64,000 nt of DNA, from positions 186,001-250,000 of the forward strand of contig NZ_JAKFZS010000008.1 in the NCBI RefSeq assembly GCF_021654285.1, read 5' to 3'. This document shows, in pieces, positions 18,798 through 27,895 of this stretch. The notes beneath the pieces were generated by a model. The model worked only from the letters and a program-made list of their open reading frames with translations, was not told where the DNA came from and did no database searches. Positions within the stretch are counted from its first letter, which is position 1, and each line of letters opens with the position of its first letter. Position numbers and translations under genes: made by a program. Origin of the DNA: Pseudoalteromonas luteoviolacea. GTDB taxonomy: Bacteria; Pseudomonadota; Gammaproteobacteria; Enterobacterales; Alteromonadaceae.

Positions 18798-20576
18798 ATG
18801 ATAAGAAACCTATCCCTGATAACTTTGGCTTTAGCCAGCCACCTATCACATGCAAATGTGGAATACACATTATCGATTACTGAGCCTGAACACCACCTTG
18901 GGCAGGTAGAAGTAAGTTTTCCCAAAACGGCACAGTCTTATATCGACGTTCAATTACCCGATTGGCGAACTGGACGGTACGAAATATTGAATATGGCCAA
19001 TGGAATTCGCTTTTTTTCAGCAAATAATCTATCCGGTCAAGTATTAAACTGGCATAAAATTGACAAAAACACTTGGCGTATACACCTCAACAAGCCAACG
19101 GAGGTGGTTGTGTCTTATCAGGTATATGCGAATGAATTAGGGCTCAGGTCTCGGCACATAGATGACACGCATGCATTCATTGATGCATCGGGATTTTTTA
19201 TGTTCAGTGATTCATTTAGGCAAGAGCCTATAAAAGTAAACCTAGAAGTTCCTAGCGAATGGCGCTCAGTATCCGGAATGGATTTTGCGGACTCTAAACA
19301 TAGTTTCAAAGCGAGTAATTATGATGTATTACTCGACTCGCCAATTGAAACAGGGATAAATCAACTTTATAAGTATACGGTTGATGGTCGTGATTATGAA
19401 TTGGTCATTTGGGGGGAAGGGAATTACGACGTAGAACTAATGATCAGGGACTTAAAAAAGCTCGTTAAAACAGGAAGCTTAATTTGGCATGATTACCCTT
19501 ATGAGCGATATGTATTTATGGTTCACGCAACTAGCGGTGCAAGGGGGGCAACAGAACATTTAAACTCGACGATTATTCAGCGGCACAGAGATAAATTTGC
19601 GTCTAGAGATGATTATATTGGCTTCATCTCTACGGCTGCGCATGAGTTTATCCATATTTGGAATGTTAAAAATTATCGACCAGATGGACTAGTACCGTAC
19701 GACTATGTAGATATTAATTACAGTGATTTATTATGGTTAGTCGAAGGCTCAACCAGTTATTTAGAGAACTACTTACTGCTTAGTGCGGGCATCACAACCA
19801 ACCAAGAGTTTTATAAATCACTTACGAGCACGCTTAATCGGCACCTTAAAACACCTGGTAGAGAGGTGCAGTCGGTAGCACACACCAGTTATGATAAATG
19901 GATTAATCAATCTGGCGACCATGGCAAGAACTTTAGCACCAATATTTATCTTGAGGGTGCTTTAGTCTCTATGGCGCTGGATATTGATTTAATTGATAAA
20001 ACCGATGGTAAAGTGAGCTATAGAGATGTACATAGTGAGCTATATAAGCAACACAAGCTGCCTAACTCGTATAATAGTGGCGATGTTAAGCGGATCTTAA
20101 AAGAGATTAGTGGACATGACTACAGCCAGTGGTGGAGTGTACATATAGATAGTCCTGCACTTATTGATTTTGATGCGTTGTTTTCAAAAGTGGGACTAGA
20201 GCATGTTTATCCAGCTGATACAGTGATTGTTGCAAGTTTTGATGGTACAGCAAAAAATACTGGGCAACTGTTAGAGTTGACACATGTAGCGCGTGGCGGA
20301 AGTGCGTGGCAGGCCGGCTTAACATCTGGTGATAAGATTGTTGCAGTGAATAAACATCATGTTCGAAAAGACTTACCGCATACACTCGCACTGTTTGAAC
20401 CTAACCAAACAGTTGAAGTTGACTTTATTCGTCGAGATAAGTTAATGACTACAAAGCTCAAGCTAGGTGAACAGGGGAGTAGGAGTAAAGTTGTGAGGGC
20501 CTTATATTCTCCAACACCGAGACAGGCTAAACTTTACAAAGCTTGGTTAGGCGTGACCCATCCCAATGCTAGATAA
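18798..20576 (+). CDS. M61 family metallopeptidase (glycyl aminopeptidase type) with PDZ domain
   Basis: 592 residues. A signal peptide (MIRNLSLITLALASHLSHA) implies export. An N-terminal beta domain is followed by the zinc site H282-E-F-I-H286 in HEFIHIWNVKNYRPDGL, and the third ligand is Glu316 in LWLVEGSTSY. These are the M61 hallmarks. The C-terminal region (about 460-565) holds a PDZ-like domain, with ARGGSAWQAGLTSGDKIVAVN. It is a periplasmic or secreted peptidase. The start has no good ribosome-binding site, but the signal peptide places it correctly. It is followed by a palindromic terminator shared with the convergent gene. Confidence 0.92.
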   Translation: MIRNLSLITLALASHLSHANVEYTLSITEPEHHLGQVEVSFPKTAQSYIDVQLPDWRTGRYEILNMANGIRFFSANNLSGQVLNWHKIDKNTWRIHLNKPTEVVVSYQVYANELGLRSRHIDDTHAFIDASGFFMFSDSFRQEPIKVNLEVPSEWRSVSGMDFADSKHSFKASNYDVLLDSPIETGINQLYKYTVDGRDYELVIWGEGNYDVELMIRDLKKLVKTGSLIWHDYPYERYVFMVHATSGARGATEHLNSTIIQRHRDKFASRDDYIGFISTAAHEFIHIWNVKNYRPDGLVPYDYVDINYSDLLWLVEGSTSYLENYLLLSAGITTNQEFYKSLTSTLNRHLKTPGREVQSVAHTSYDKWINQSGDHGKNFSTNIYLEGALVSMALDIDLIDKTDGKVSYRDVHSELYKQHKLPNSYNSGDVKRILKEISGHDYSQWWSVHIDSPALIDFDALFSKVGLEHVYPADTVIVASFDGTAKNTGQLLELTHVARGGSAWQAGLTSGDKIVAVNKHHVRKDLPHTLALFEPNQTVEVDFIRRDKLMTTKLKLGEQGSRSKVVRALYSPTPRQAKLYKAWLGVTHPNAR

Positions 20577-20581
20577 AAAAT

Positions 20582-20603
20582 AGGGGAACAAATTTGTTCC
20601 CCT
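20582..20603. terminator. Bidirectional terminator between convergent genes
   Basis: A 22-base perfect palindrome, aggggaacaaatttgttcccct, lies between the M61 gene and the convergent YkvA-like gene. It is preceded by AAAAAAT (giving a T-run on the minus strand) and followed by TTT on the plus strand, so it suits both strands and is stronger for the minus-strand gene. Confidence 0.85.
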
Positions 20604-20624
20604 TTATGCTGTTAGCTCTATGTT

Positions 20625-21176
20625 TTACATGATACGAGAGAAAAAGCGTGAGCCTTTTGAACCTGAGCGGTTTCTTCTCATTGAAGAGCGTATTTGTGCA
20701 CGAGTGCTCGCCAACCAGCTTTCACGGTTCACTTTTGCGTGGTCGCCTCGTCTTGCTTCTTCCGTTGCTCTAAAGCCACAGAATTCACGGTAGGCTTTAA
20801 GGTCTAAAGATAAATCTTGAAGAACAAGCTCAATCATAATTGCGTCATCGATGTAACCTAGCACAGGCACATTATCTGGTACGATATCTTCTGGTTCGCC
20901 AAAGTACGCTAAAGATAGCATGATTTCTTTCTTCTCATCTTCAGGCATCTGCCATTCTTCATCTTGAACTGCGTCTATAAGAGCTGATAAAGACATCATT
21001 CTTGTTCTAACGAACTCAGGTACGTTAGTGCCTTCCATTTGTTCAACAAGTTCGCGTGCTTTGGTGATAATTTCTTCTTCACTGAGGTGAGTACTGCGCT
21101 CGATTGCTGATTGCATCATTGAACGAAAATGTTCTAAATCGATATCTGTGAGTTCAAAATTTACTTGGATGGACAT
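20625..21176 (-). CDS. YkvA-like (DUF1232) protein
   Basis: 183 residues from the ATG chosen, which has AAGGGAGA upstream; a start six codons earlier would lie within that site. Residues VPVLGYIDDAIMIELVLQDL contain the core of DUF1232 (Pro-x-x-Gly-Tyr-x-Asp-Asp), though it lacks strong membrane segments. The N-terminal 80 residues are acidic and helical. The C-terminal tail is very basic (RAQIRSSMRRNRSGSKGSR), suggesting nucleic-acid or membrane contact. Function is unknown. It stands alone. Confidence 0.75.
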   Translation of the reverse strand: MSIQVNFELTDIDLEHFRSMMQSAIERSTHLSEEEIITKARELVEQMEGTNVPEFVRTRMMSLSALIDAVQDEEWQMPEDEKKEIMLSLAYFGEPEDIVPDNVPVLGYIDDAIMIELVLQDLSLDLKAYREFCGFRATEEARRGDHAKVNRESWLASTRAQIRSSMRRNRSGSKGSRFFSRIM

Positions 21177-21526
21177 TATTTCTCCCTTACGCACTTTAAA
21201 ATTATTTTTATATCCGTCAGGTATTACAAGGTATGTAATTACCTACTTTAGTAACGACACTATGCCATTAAATCATCACTAATTTAAGCTCAAATTAACA
21301 ATAATTGAAAAAAAGTCAAAAGATGGTTGAGTAGTGTGCAACTATATAAATATCTTAGTAAATAAAAACCAATTTGGGAGAAAAAGTCGTGTTTTTTAAT
21401 CCTGGATTGAGTGAAATGTAAAATTTAATAGTCCGGTCTTGGTGTATTAGCATAGTTTCTCCGGTGAATTGAACCATGTATCTAGGGGAAGAAATAAATG
21501 TTAATTATTGAATTAAGGATAGAAAA
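21177..21526. other. Intergenic region between divergent genes
   Basis: About 350 AT-rich bases between the YkvA-like gene and the divergent secreted-protein gene. It must hold both promoters, but I cannot pick a convincing -35/-10 pair. No open frame of note is seen. Confidence 0.5.
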
Positions 21527-21991
21527 ATGAACATTCACACGTTATTTTTACTCATTGGTTTTGCTGCCTCGACTAATGTGCAGGCAGTAGAGAGCTCGAC
21601 GCAGAAAACTTTTCAATTGCCACAATGGACTAAGAGTGATAATGAAAGTTATCGGTTTTATGTCAGTAATGTATCGACTTCGGATATTAGTATCCTAATA
21701 CATTTATTTGATTCTGTGGGTAGGCAGTATACTGAATCGAGAGAGCCTGGGCAGCAAATATTAGTTGCCTCGCAATTTCGAAGCAGCCCAGTTGATGGTG
21801 CCGCTATATTGCCAGCTGGCAACACAGGTCAAATTACTATTTCAAGGGGTGGTCAGACGCATTGGGGTACTGCCAAATTAACTTGGTCGTCGGATTCATG
21901 TTTAACACATGCGGTGCAAGCCAGTGTGATGTATTGGACTGCAGGTGGTAGCTTGTCGTGGCGTGACATAAATCAAGGGAAACCTTTTTAA
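21527..21991 (+). CDS. Hypothetical secreted protein
   Basis: 154 residues, not recognised. A signal peptide (MNIHTLFLLIGFAASTNVQA, cleavage probably before VESS) leads to a small beta-rich mature part with alternating strands (YRFYVSNVSTSDISILIHLFD, then GQITISRGGQTHWGTAKLTW). It has one Cys in the mature part. The start has AAGGA 8 bases upstream. A strong hairpin follows the stop. It could be a periplasmic or extracellular beta-sandwich protein; no enzyme motif is visible. It precedes the minus-strand RiPP-like gene with convergent orientation. Confidence 0.7.
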   Translation: MNIHTLFLLIGFAASTNVQAVESSTQKTFQLPQWTKSDNESYRFYVSNVSTSDISILIHLFDSVGRQYTESREPGQQILVASQFRSSPVDGAAILPAGNTGQITISRGGQTHWGTAKLTWSSDSCLTHAVQASVMYWTAGGSLSWRDINQGKPF

Positions 21992-21992
21992 A

Positions 21993-22013
21993 TGAGGAGG
22001 CTTTGCCTCCTCA
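21993..22013 (+). terminator. Hairpin after the secreted-protein gene
   Basis: A 9-bp stem, tgaggaggc paired with gcctcctca, has loop TTT and starts 2 bases after the stop codon. There is no T-run right after it, so termination is probable but not typical. Confidence 0.6.
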
Positions 22014-22063
22014 GCATTGGGGAATTATTTAGATATAATTATCTATATATTAGGAGCTTCGGT

Positions 22064-22216
22064 TTAGCACAATTTAGTGTCAGTACATAGCCCTGTTGTC
22101 CAACACCAAGAACGACTAGTCGTAACACCACCGGCAATGAATGGTGTCATTTTTTTATCTACTAATTGCTTATCATCCGACAAATTTTTTAGTTTTCTTT
22201 TATTTAGTTTTAACAT
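22064..22216 (-). CDS. Putative RiPP (lanthipeptide-like) precursor peptide
   Basis: 50 residues from the ATG preceded by AGGAAAGGAA; a longer frame of 63 residues exists but lacks a ribosome-binding site. Residues 1-28 look like a RiPP leader: MLKLNKRKLKNLSDDKQ, basic then Leu-rich, ending KMTPFIA. Gly29-Gly30 is a double-glycine cleavage site. The 20-residue core is VTTSRSWCWTTGLCTDTKLC, with eight Ser/Thr and three Cys spaced exactly six apart (38, 44, 50), the last residue being Cys. Two T-x-L-C units fit lanthionine ring formation. No modification enzyme or transporter gene is in the window. The class is inference; a disulphide-linked bacteriocin or another RiPP type is possible. Confidence 0.7.
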   Translation of the reverse strand: MLKLNKRKLKNLSDDKQLVDKKMTPFIAGGVTTSRSWCWTTGLCTDTKLC

Positions 22217-22634
22217 GATTATTTCCTTTCCTAATTTAATAAATAAAAAATACACTTAAAAGTATGCACGTATAGGCTTGCAGTACAGTATTGATAGAGT
22301 TATCTGCACACCTGCAACGAAGTTAGCGTGAGCTACAGCGAATACAAACAAGCCTCACAGTGAAACAACTACTACATCAGTGTAAATTTAAAGTTAACAT
22401 GATTGTTTGGTTAATCAATATTTTGTTTATTCTAGTTGGGTATATGCTTAGGAATAAAATAAACATATATTTGATCAGCAATATTGCGGGGCTATCTCAT
22501 GGTGTTATTTTTGTGATACGGAAAGTTACAGCTGAGTGGCTTTAATATAAAGGGAGCTGTAGAGTATGTTTGTCATTTATTATTAATGACTCTTTCAGCT
22601 TAGAAAGAGTCATTAAGAGCTTTTATGTAAAAAT
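22217..22634. other. Region between the RiPP-like gene and the glycosyltransferase
   Basis: About 420 AT-rich bases. It holds the promoter of the RiPP-like gene and a perfect long hairpin near its right end. One 61-codon frame (22360-22545, plus strand, GTG start) would encode two hydrophobic stretches, but has no ribosome-binding site and is not accepted as a gene. Confidence 0.5.
22583..22616. terminator. Long perfect hairpin, probable terminator
   Basis: A 13-bp perfect stem, ttaatgactcttt paired with aaagagtcattaa, has an 8-base loop. It lies just past the stop of the minus-strand glycosyltransferase gene (22635). T-runs on either side are short. Confidence 0.65.
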
Positions 22635-23657
22635 TTACGACAGTTTGTTTAATGCTCGAGAAAGGTACTGACCTGATTGAACATCGGCTTTTACGCGCTG
22701 AACATTTTGTTTCATCTGTTCAATTTGTTCAGGAGTGAGCTCTGCAAGGCGTTGCTTGATATCACGTAACGAGCTTATGCTAAAACCAATACCTTCTTTT
22801 TCAACAAAGTCAGCCATTGCAGCTTTGTCCCAAATGATGATTGGCATATCACATAATAAATATAATGAGAGCTTATGCGGATTGTTGTACATTAAATATT
22901 TACCTGTAACACCATCGCATGAATCTAGCGTGTTGCCATACCAAACAAGGCCAAAATCGCCATCAATATGGTCGATAACTTCATTTGAAGGGAAGCAACC
23001 TTTGTAGTCCAGTACGGTATCGTTGATGTTTTTAATTTTTTTCTCATCATAACCAACACCGTATAAATCGAATTTGAAATTACCGCGATCTAAGCCATCG
23101 AGTTCGTATATAAACGGCCCCATATTACCAGCAAACACAATGCGTATTGCATTGTAGTCAGTCTCAGTTCTTTTTGCGTTTGGATTGTCAGTGTGCAAAT
23201 AATCAAATGCTTCGATATTCGCTATTTCAGCATTAAAGTTTTGCTCTGCAAACCAAGCAGCCATTTTGTCATTATGAACAATCAGCTGATCTGATTGCTT
23301 TAGTAAATTAACTTCTTTGTCTGAGTGTCCGTATTTACCTTTTAAACTTTTAAGGTCGTGGACTAAGGTAATGACTTTACTCTTTTTAAGTTTTGCGCCC
23401 CATAAGCAATATCCGTAAAACTTATTGAATGGATACTGTAAACAGACGGTACTGCCAGACTTGAGCCTTAAGATAGCCCAAGTCACACCCAAAGCACTAA
23501 TTAATGTGCCTAAAATAGAGTTAGCTATCCAAGTTTGCTTAAATCCAATATTCTGCCAGCCGTTATTCTCCAAGATGGTTTCACAGTCCATTTTGGCTTT
23601 GCCTGCTGCATCAAACTTAGAGCGGTAGTTTCGAGCTATGTATACCTTCTTAGTCAT
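22635..23657 (-). CDS. Galactofuranosyltransferase (WbbI-like)
   Basis: 340 residues, cytosolic face of the membrane. Similar in sequence to E. coli WbbI, a beta-1,6-galactofuranosyltransferase. Shared segments are VITLVHDLKSLKG, LIVHNDKM, IVFAGNMGPFIY, then FDLYGVGYDEKK, FGLVWYGNTLDSCDGVTGKYLMYNNPHKLSLYLLCDMPIIIWDKAAMADFV. It would add galactofuranose from UDP-Galf to a surface glycan. The neighbour 3 bases upstream is glf, which makes UDP-Galf, so the assignment agrees with context. The acceptor is unknown, as no O-antigen or capsule cluster is present. Confidence 0.85.
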   Translation of the reverse strand: MTKKVYIARNYRSKFDAAGKAKMDCETILENNGWQNIGFKQTWIANSILGTLISALGVTWAILRLKSGSTVCLQYPFNKFYGYCLWGAKLKKSKVITLVHDLKSLKGKYGHSDKEVNLLKQSDQLIVHNDKMAAWFAEQNFNAEIANIEAFDYLHTDNPNAKRTETDYNAIRIVFAGNMGPFIYELDGLDRGNFKFDLYGVGYDEKKIKNINDTVLDYKGCFPSNEVIDHIDGDFGLVWYGNTLDSCDGVTGKYLMYNNPHKLSLYLLCDMPIIIWDKAAMADFVEKEGIGFSISSLRDIKQRLAELTPEQIEQMKQNVQRVKADVQSGQYLSRALNKLS

Positions 23658-23660
23658 AAT

Positions 23661-24779
23661 TTACACAAGCTCCTGAGCAGTAAGTGCTAATGCTGCTTCA
23701 ATTGTGTCATCCATGTCATAGTATTTGTAATTTGCTAGTCTTCCACCAAAGATAAACTTATTGACGTACGGTTCGGTCTTAGCTAGCTCTTGATAGCGTG
23801 CTAAAAGTGCATTATTTGTTTCGTCATTGATTGGGTAGTAAGGCTCGTTGTCTTTACTAAATTCATGCGGGTATTCTTTAGTCACTACCGTTTTTTCTTG
23901 TGTGCCAAATTCAAAATGCTTATGTTCAAGAATACGAGTATAAGGTACATCACGCTCGGTGTAGTTAATCACGGCATTACCTTGATAATTTTCTTGATCT
24001 AACACTTCAGTTTCAAAGTGTAGACTTCGATATTCTAGCTGACCGAATTGACAATCAAAAAACTCATCGATCTTACCTGTGTAGAGTACTTTGTCAGCTA
24101 ATTCATTGTATTGTTCAGCGTTTTCAAAATAGTTTACGCCAGTTCTCACTTCGACACCTTCAAGTAGTGCGTCAGTGAGTGCATTGTAGCCCCCGATAGG
24201 AATGCCCTGGTATAAGTCATTAAAGTAGTTATTGTCGAAAGTAAACCTAAAAGGCAAACGCTTAATGATGAACGAAGGGATCTGAGTGGCAGGGCGTCCC
24301 CATTGCTTTTCTGTATAGCCTTTAATTAGTTTTTCATATAAGTCTTTACCGCCTAAGAATAAAGCTTGTTCCTCAAGGTTTTGAGGATCTAAGTCTGCAT
24401 AAGGCGCGCGCTCTTCGGCAATTTTATCTTTTGCTTCTTGCGGTGTTGTTACTCCCCACAATTGATAGAAAGTATTCATGTTAAAAGGCAAGTTATATAG
24501 CTTATCTTCATAACGTGCGACAGGAGAGTTTACATAGTGGTTGAATGAAACAAAGCGGTTTACGTAATCCCAAACCTCTTGATTACTAGTGTGAAAAATA
24601 TGCGCGCCGTACTTATGTACGTTGACGCCTTCTATATTCTCGCAATAAATATTGCCACCAGTATGATTGCGCTTGTCAATCACCAATACTTTTTTTCCTT
24701 GATCCGTAGCTTCTCGGGCAAACACTGCACCAAACAAACCAGCACCGACTATAAGATAGTCGTATTGAGTGTCTTTCAT
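23661..24779 (-). CDS. glf: UDP-galactopyranose mutase
   Basis: 372 residues from the ATG with GAGG upstream; an in-frame extension to 24833 lacks a ribosome-binding site. It begins DYLIVGAGLFGAVFAREATDQGKKVLVIDKRNHTGGNIY, the FAD-binding fold with the GGN motif, then VHKYGAHIFHTSN, typical of Glf. Also present are GYTEKQWGRP, PIGGYNALTDALL and the C-terminal GGRLANYKYYDMDDTIEAAL with the FAD-contact residues. It converts UDP-Galp to UDP-Galf using reduced FAD. It is transcribed with the adjacent galactofuranosyltransferase. Confidence 0.95.
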   Translation of the reverse strand: MKDTQYDYLIVGAGLFGAVFAREATDQGKKVLVIDKRNHTGGNIYCENIEGVNVHKYGAHIFHTSNQEVWDYVNRFVSFNHYVNSPVARYEDKLYNLPFNMNTFYQLWGVTTPQEAKDKIAEERAPYADLDPQNLEEQALFLGGKDLYEKLIKGYTEKQWGRPATQIPSFIIKRLPFRFTFDNNYFNDLYQGIPIGGYNALTDALLEGVEVRTGVNYFENAEQYNELADKVLYTGKIDEFFDCQFGQLEYRSLHFETEVLDQENYQGNAVINYTERDVPYTRILEHKHFEFGTQEKTVVTKEYPHEFSKDNEPYYPINDETNNALLARYQELAKTEPYVNKFIFGGRLANYKYYDMDDTIEAALALTAQELV

Positions 24780-25229
24780 TCGAATTAGCCTCGCTTTATT
24801 TATTTCGAAGATAGCAAAATCGGATGATACCATAATCGAGCGTCATTAAACGTTATTAGTTGTAAATTATTAGTTCGAAAGGTCGCTATCGATCAATAAG
24901 CGAACTGTATTCCTATCTTTATGATTTAATTCGTATAAGCAGAAAAATGTTGAATGGTTTTTATACTTTGCGTTGACATGTTGAGCGCTTTGAAATCAGT
25001 CGGTTTAGTGTGAAAGCAATCAATAGTGAAAAGCGGTAGGATGTTGGAACTATGCCTATGAAAGCGGTATAGGTTTTTGACTTTAAATATGCGTCTACTT
25101 CTTTACCAAATTTAATATGCTTGAGTTAGCGGGCGTTTTGAATACGCCAGCTAACTGGTTGAAATGTGTTTGGCTGTTTGAGCGTTCAATGGTAAATGTT
25201 ATCAACCATAAAGATGATTACCCAACAGA
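24780..25229. other. Intergenic region upstream of glf
   Basis: About 450 bases with no supported gene. It should include the glf promoter on its left side, but I see no convincing -35/-10 pair. A plus-strand frame of 116 codons beginning at 25117 runs antisense into the lipoprotein gene and is a shadow. Confidence 0.5.
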
Positions 25230-25727
25230 TTATTTGACAATTTCTAAGCTAACAGCCCAAGGCTTTTGCTTGTCTAAAGTAGTACCAAAATTGACAGCGA
25301 CTTTTGTCTCTGATAGCTCACTGGTAAATGTCGAGCGGCTACTTTCTTTACCAAAGTGCTGCTTCTCTTCCCAGTCTGGACTTAAGCAGGTTTTAAGCTT
25401 TTCGTTCACTTGTTCAAATCTAACTAACGCTTGCGTTTTACCCACAAACGCTTTATTACATTCATAGGCAGTATTGCCGCTTGTATACAAGTTAATTTGG
25501 CAACTATCTTCAATTAAGTGCGCTTTAGGTCGCCAGCTCTTCATTAATTTGCCGTTTATTTCGCTGCCTTTCAATATAGAAAAGCCATCACCAGCACCTG
25601 TGATAAGTGCATTGACTTTTTCACAGTCAGTCATGTTTTCAACTTTTTTTTCTACGTCATTTGGCAATGTATTACAGCCAACTAACGTGATAAAACCAAT
25701 AGAGTAAAATAGGTTGCGAAAAACCAT
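25230..25727 (-). CDS. Hypothetical lipoprotein
   Basis: 165 residues. The signal sequence MVFRNLFYSIGFITLVGC ends in a lipobox (Leu-Val-Gly-Cys18), so it is probably a lipid-anchored protein of the outer or inner membrane. AAGGAAG precedes the start. The mature part is about 148 residues, with four cysteines (in MTDCEKVN, EDSCQINL, AYECNK, LKTCLSP) that could form two disulphides. No family is recognised. It is close to hisI but may have its own promoter. Confidence 0.72.
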   Translation of the reverse strand: MVFRNLFYSIGFITLVGCNTLPNDVEKKVENMTDCEKVNALITGAGDGFSILKGSEINGKLMKSWRPKAHLIEDSCQINLYTSGNTAYECNKAFVGKTQALVRFEQVNEKLKTCLSPDWEEKQHFGKESSRSTFTSELSETKVAVNFGTTLDKQKPWAVSLEIVK

Positions 25728-25785
25728 GGCAGCTTCCTTTTCAAATTTTCCCTAAGCATACCATGGTCATTTAGGATGAGGTAGG

Positions 25786-26397
25786 TTATTGGTGCCTTTT
25801 GGCTAATGTCTCGACAACTTGAGAAAAGTTGAGATCAGTTCGTTGTAAAAGTACTAACAAGTGGTAAATTAAATCTGCAGATTCGTTAAGCAATTCTTCT
25901 TTATCTTGCTTCATGGCAGCGAGGGCCACTTCTACACCTTCTTCCCCAACTTTTTGACAGCTACGACTTAAGTCTTTTGCGAAGAGTGATGCTGTGTAGC
26001 TCGATTCAGGGTCGGCGTTTTTGCGCTCTTTGATGACTTTTTCTAAAGTACCTAAAAAGGCAAGATCTGGTTTGGCATCTTCAAAGCAGCTTTCAGTACC
26101 TAAATGGCAAGTTGGCCCGGCTGGATTTGCAAGAATTAAAATGCTGTCTTTGTCGCAGTCAGTGTGCGCTTCAACAAGTTTAAGCACATTATTTGATGAC
26201 TCACCTTTAGTCCACAATCGAGATTTAGATCGTGAGTAAAAAGTGACAAGCTTTTTCTCAAAAGTCACTTGTAGCGCTTCCAAGTTCATGAAGCCCTGCA
26301 TCAAGATAACGCCAGTTGCGTAATCTTGTACGATGGCAGGAATTAACTCTGATTTACCAAAGTCAACTTTGCTGATGTTGTCCGGCGATAATCTCAT
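25786..26397 (-). CDS. hisI: Bifunctional phosphoribosyl-AMP cyclohydrolase/phosphoribosyl-ATP pyrophosphatase
   Basis: 203 residues, the usual length of HisIE. The N-terminal HisI domain has [21 protein letters not shown] and [12 protein letters not shown], with the zinc cysteines. The C-terminal HisE domain (about 115-203) has the helical pyrophosphatase signature [10 protein letters not shown], then [17 protein letters not shown] and [13 protein letters not shown]. It catalyses steps 2 and 3 of histidine biosynthesis. The start overlaps the hisF stop by 4 bases (ATGA). It is the last gene of the operon. Confidence 0.96.
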   Translation of the reverse strand: MRLSPDNISKVDFGKSELIPAIVQDYATGVILMQGFMNLEALQVTFEKKLVTFYSRSKSRLWTKGESSNNVLKLVEAHTDCDKDSILILANPAGPTCHLGTESCFEDAKPDLAFLGTLEKVIKERKNADPESSYTASLFAKDLSRSCQKVGEEGVEVALAAMKQDKEELLNESADLIYHLLVLLQRTDLNFSQVVETLAKRHQ

Positions 26398-27167
26398 AAT
26401 CTTGTTGCTACCTTATTCTCTTTTAAATATTGTTTTAACTTTGGTATTTCAATAACTTGTTTGTGGAAAACACTGGCTGCCAATGCACCATCCACATTGG
26501 CTTGTTTAAATACGTCCACAAAATCTTGTTCTTTACCTGCACCACCTGATGCAATAAGAGGAATGTCACAAAGTGCTCTCATCTCGCTTAGTTGAGATAA
26601 ATCATAGCCTTTGCGTACACCATCTTGGTTCATACAATTTAGTACAATTTCACCAGCGCCTAAATCCTGCACTCGCTGGATCCATTCTTGGGTTTTATAG
26701 CGTGTTTGACTGGCTGCGTTTGGATCACCAGTCAGCTGATACACTAAATACTCGCCACTTTTATCATCGTAAAAACTATCAACGCCCACAACCACGCATT
26801 GTTTGCCGAACTCGTCATGTAGCTCTTTGATAAGTTCAGGCCTGGCAATAGCAGGGCTATTGATTGAAATTTTGTCAGCCCCTTGCTCTAACACTTTTGC
26901 GGCATCTGCCACGGATTTAATACCACCGGCAACACAAAAAGGAATGTCGATATTTTTGGCGATGTCTCTGACCCAATTTAAATCAAGCAAACGCTTTTCT
27001 ACACTGGCACTGATCTCATAAAAAACCAGCTCGTCAGCACCTTGCTCACTGTATAGTTTGGCAAGTTCAATGATATCGCCAACTACTTCGTGCTGTTTAA
27101 ATTTGACCCCTTTAACGACTTGGCCATTCTTCACATCAAGGCAGGGGATTATGCGTTTCGATAACAT
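26394..27167 (-). CDS. hisF: Imidazole glycerol phosphate synthase cyclase subunit
   Basis: 257 residues, a (beta/alpha)8 barrel. The start is [23 protein letters not shown] with the first catalytic Asp. [11 protein letters not shown] holds the position of the second, and [12 protein letters not shown] and LAASVFHK are the phosphate-binding loops. With HisH it makes imidazole glycerol phosphate and AICAR from PRFAR and ammonia. The gene overlaps hisA by 19 bases and hisI by 4, so it is coupled on both sides. Confidence 0.97.
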   Translation of the reverse strand: MLSKRIIPCLDVKNGQVVKGVKFKQHEVVGDIIELAKLYSEQGADELVFYEISASVEKRLLDLNWVRDIAKNIDIPFCVAGGIKSVADAAKVLEQGADKISINSPAIARPELIKELHDEFGKQCVVVGVDSFYDDKSGEYLVYQLTGDPNAASQTRYKTQEWIQRVQDLGAGEIVLNCMNQDGVRKGYDLSQLSEMRALCDIPLIASGGAGKEQDFVDVFKQANVDGALAASVFHKQVIEIPKLKQYLKENKVATRL

Positions 27168-27883
27168 GCAATTGCCTCCTCAACAGTAAATGCGCCATCT
27201 AATAAGGATTTACCTAAGATGATGCCTGTGACGCCAATTTCAATTAGCTGTTTGATGTCGTCTAATGAGCTTACACCACCAGATGCTTGTACTTTTGCTG
27301 CAGGACTGTATTGCACAATTTGCTGATATAGTTCAAATGAAGGACCTGTCATTGTGCCGTCTTTACTTATATCCGTACACAAGAAGTCGTACACGCCTAA
27401 TGCCAAATAAAAGTCGATTAACTCAAATAATGACACGCTAGAGTCGCTTTGCCAGCCGTGCGTAGCCACAGACCAGCCATCTGTGGTTTTATTTACATCT
27501 AATGCAATGACAAAACGTTCAGCGCCAAACTCTTGGATCCACTGAGCCAGCTGCTCTTTTTGGTCGACGGCTAATGACCCAATAACCACTTGGTTTGCAC
27601 CTGCTTTAAGCCATTGTTTTATATCTTCATAAGCGCGGATCCCACCACCTACTTGGTATGGTGTATCAAGTTTGCTCGTAGCAGCTTGAATTTGTTGCCA
27701 CTGCTTTTTACTCGGGTCACGCGCGCCCTCTAAATCAACAAGGTGTAATTTGATTGCCCCTGCATCTTGGTATTCATGTAGGCGAGTTTGCAAGTCAAAC
27801 GGGTAAAATTGCGCTGTATCGTATTTGCCCTGATAGAGGCGAACAATTTGGCTATCTAAAACATCGAGTGCTGGAATTATCAT
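27149..27883 (-). CDS. hisA: ProFAR isomerase
   Basis: 244 residues, a barrel paralogous to HisF. It starts [21 protein letters not shown], with the catalytic Asp in PALDV. The second acid is in [14 protein letters not shown]. Phosphate loops are [12 protein letters not shown] and [12 protein letters not shown], then [11 protein letters not shown]. It isomerises ProFAR to PRFAR in step 4 of histidine biosynthesis. It lies 12 bases after hisH. Confidence 0.96.
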   Translation of the reverse strand: MIIPALDVLDSQIVRLYQGKYDTAQFYPFDLQTRLHEYQDAGAIKLHLVDLEGARDPSKKQWQQIQAATSKLDTPYQVGGGIRAYEDIKQWLKAGANQVVIGSLAVDQKEQLAQWIQEFGAERFVIALDVNKTTDGWSVATHGWQSDSSVSLFELIDFYLALGVYDFLCTDISKDGTMTGPSFELYQQIVQYSPAAKVQASGGVSSLDDIKQLIEIGVTGIILGKSLLDGAFTVEEAIACYRNA

Positions 27884-27895
27884 GTTCGTTCCTTA

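Noticed and set aside
21993..22013. Riboswitch or RNA gene after the secreted-protein gene
   Set aside because: A single simple hairpin is better read as a terminator-type structure.
22360..22545. 61-codon plus-strand frame with two hydrophobic stretches (GTG start)
   Set aside because: No ribosome-binding site, no recognisable family, and it lies in an AT-rich gap where such frames arise by chance.
25117..25467. 116-codon plus-strand frame
   Set aside because: It runs antisense into the lipoprotein gene and has no recognisable features; a shadow frame.
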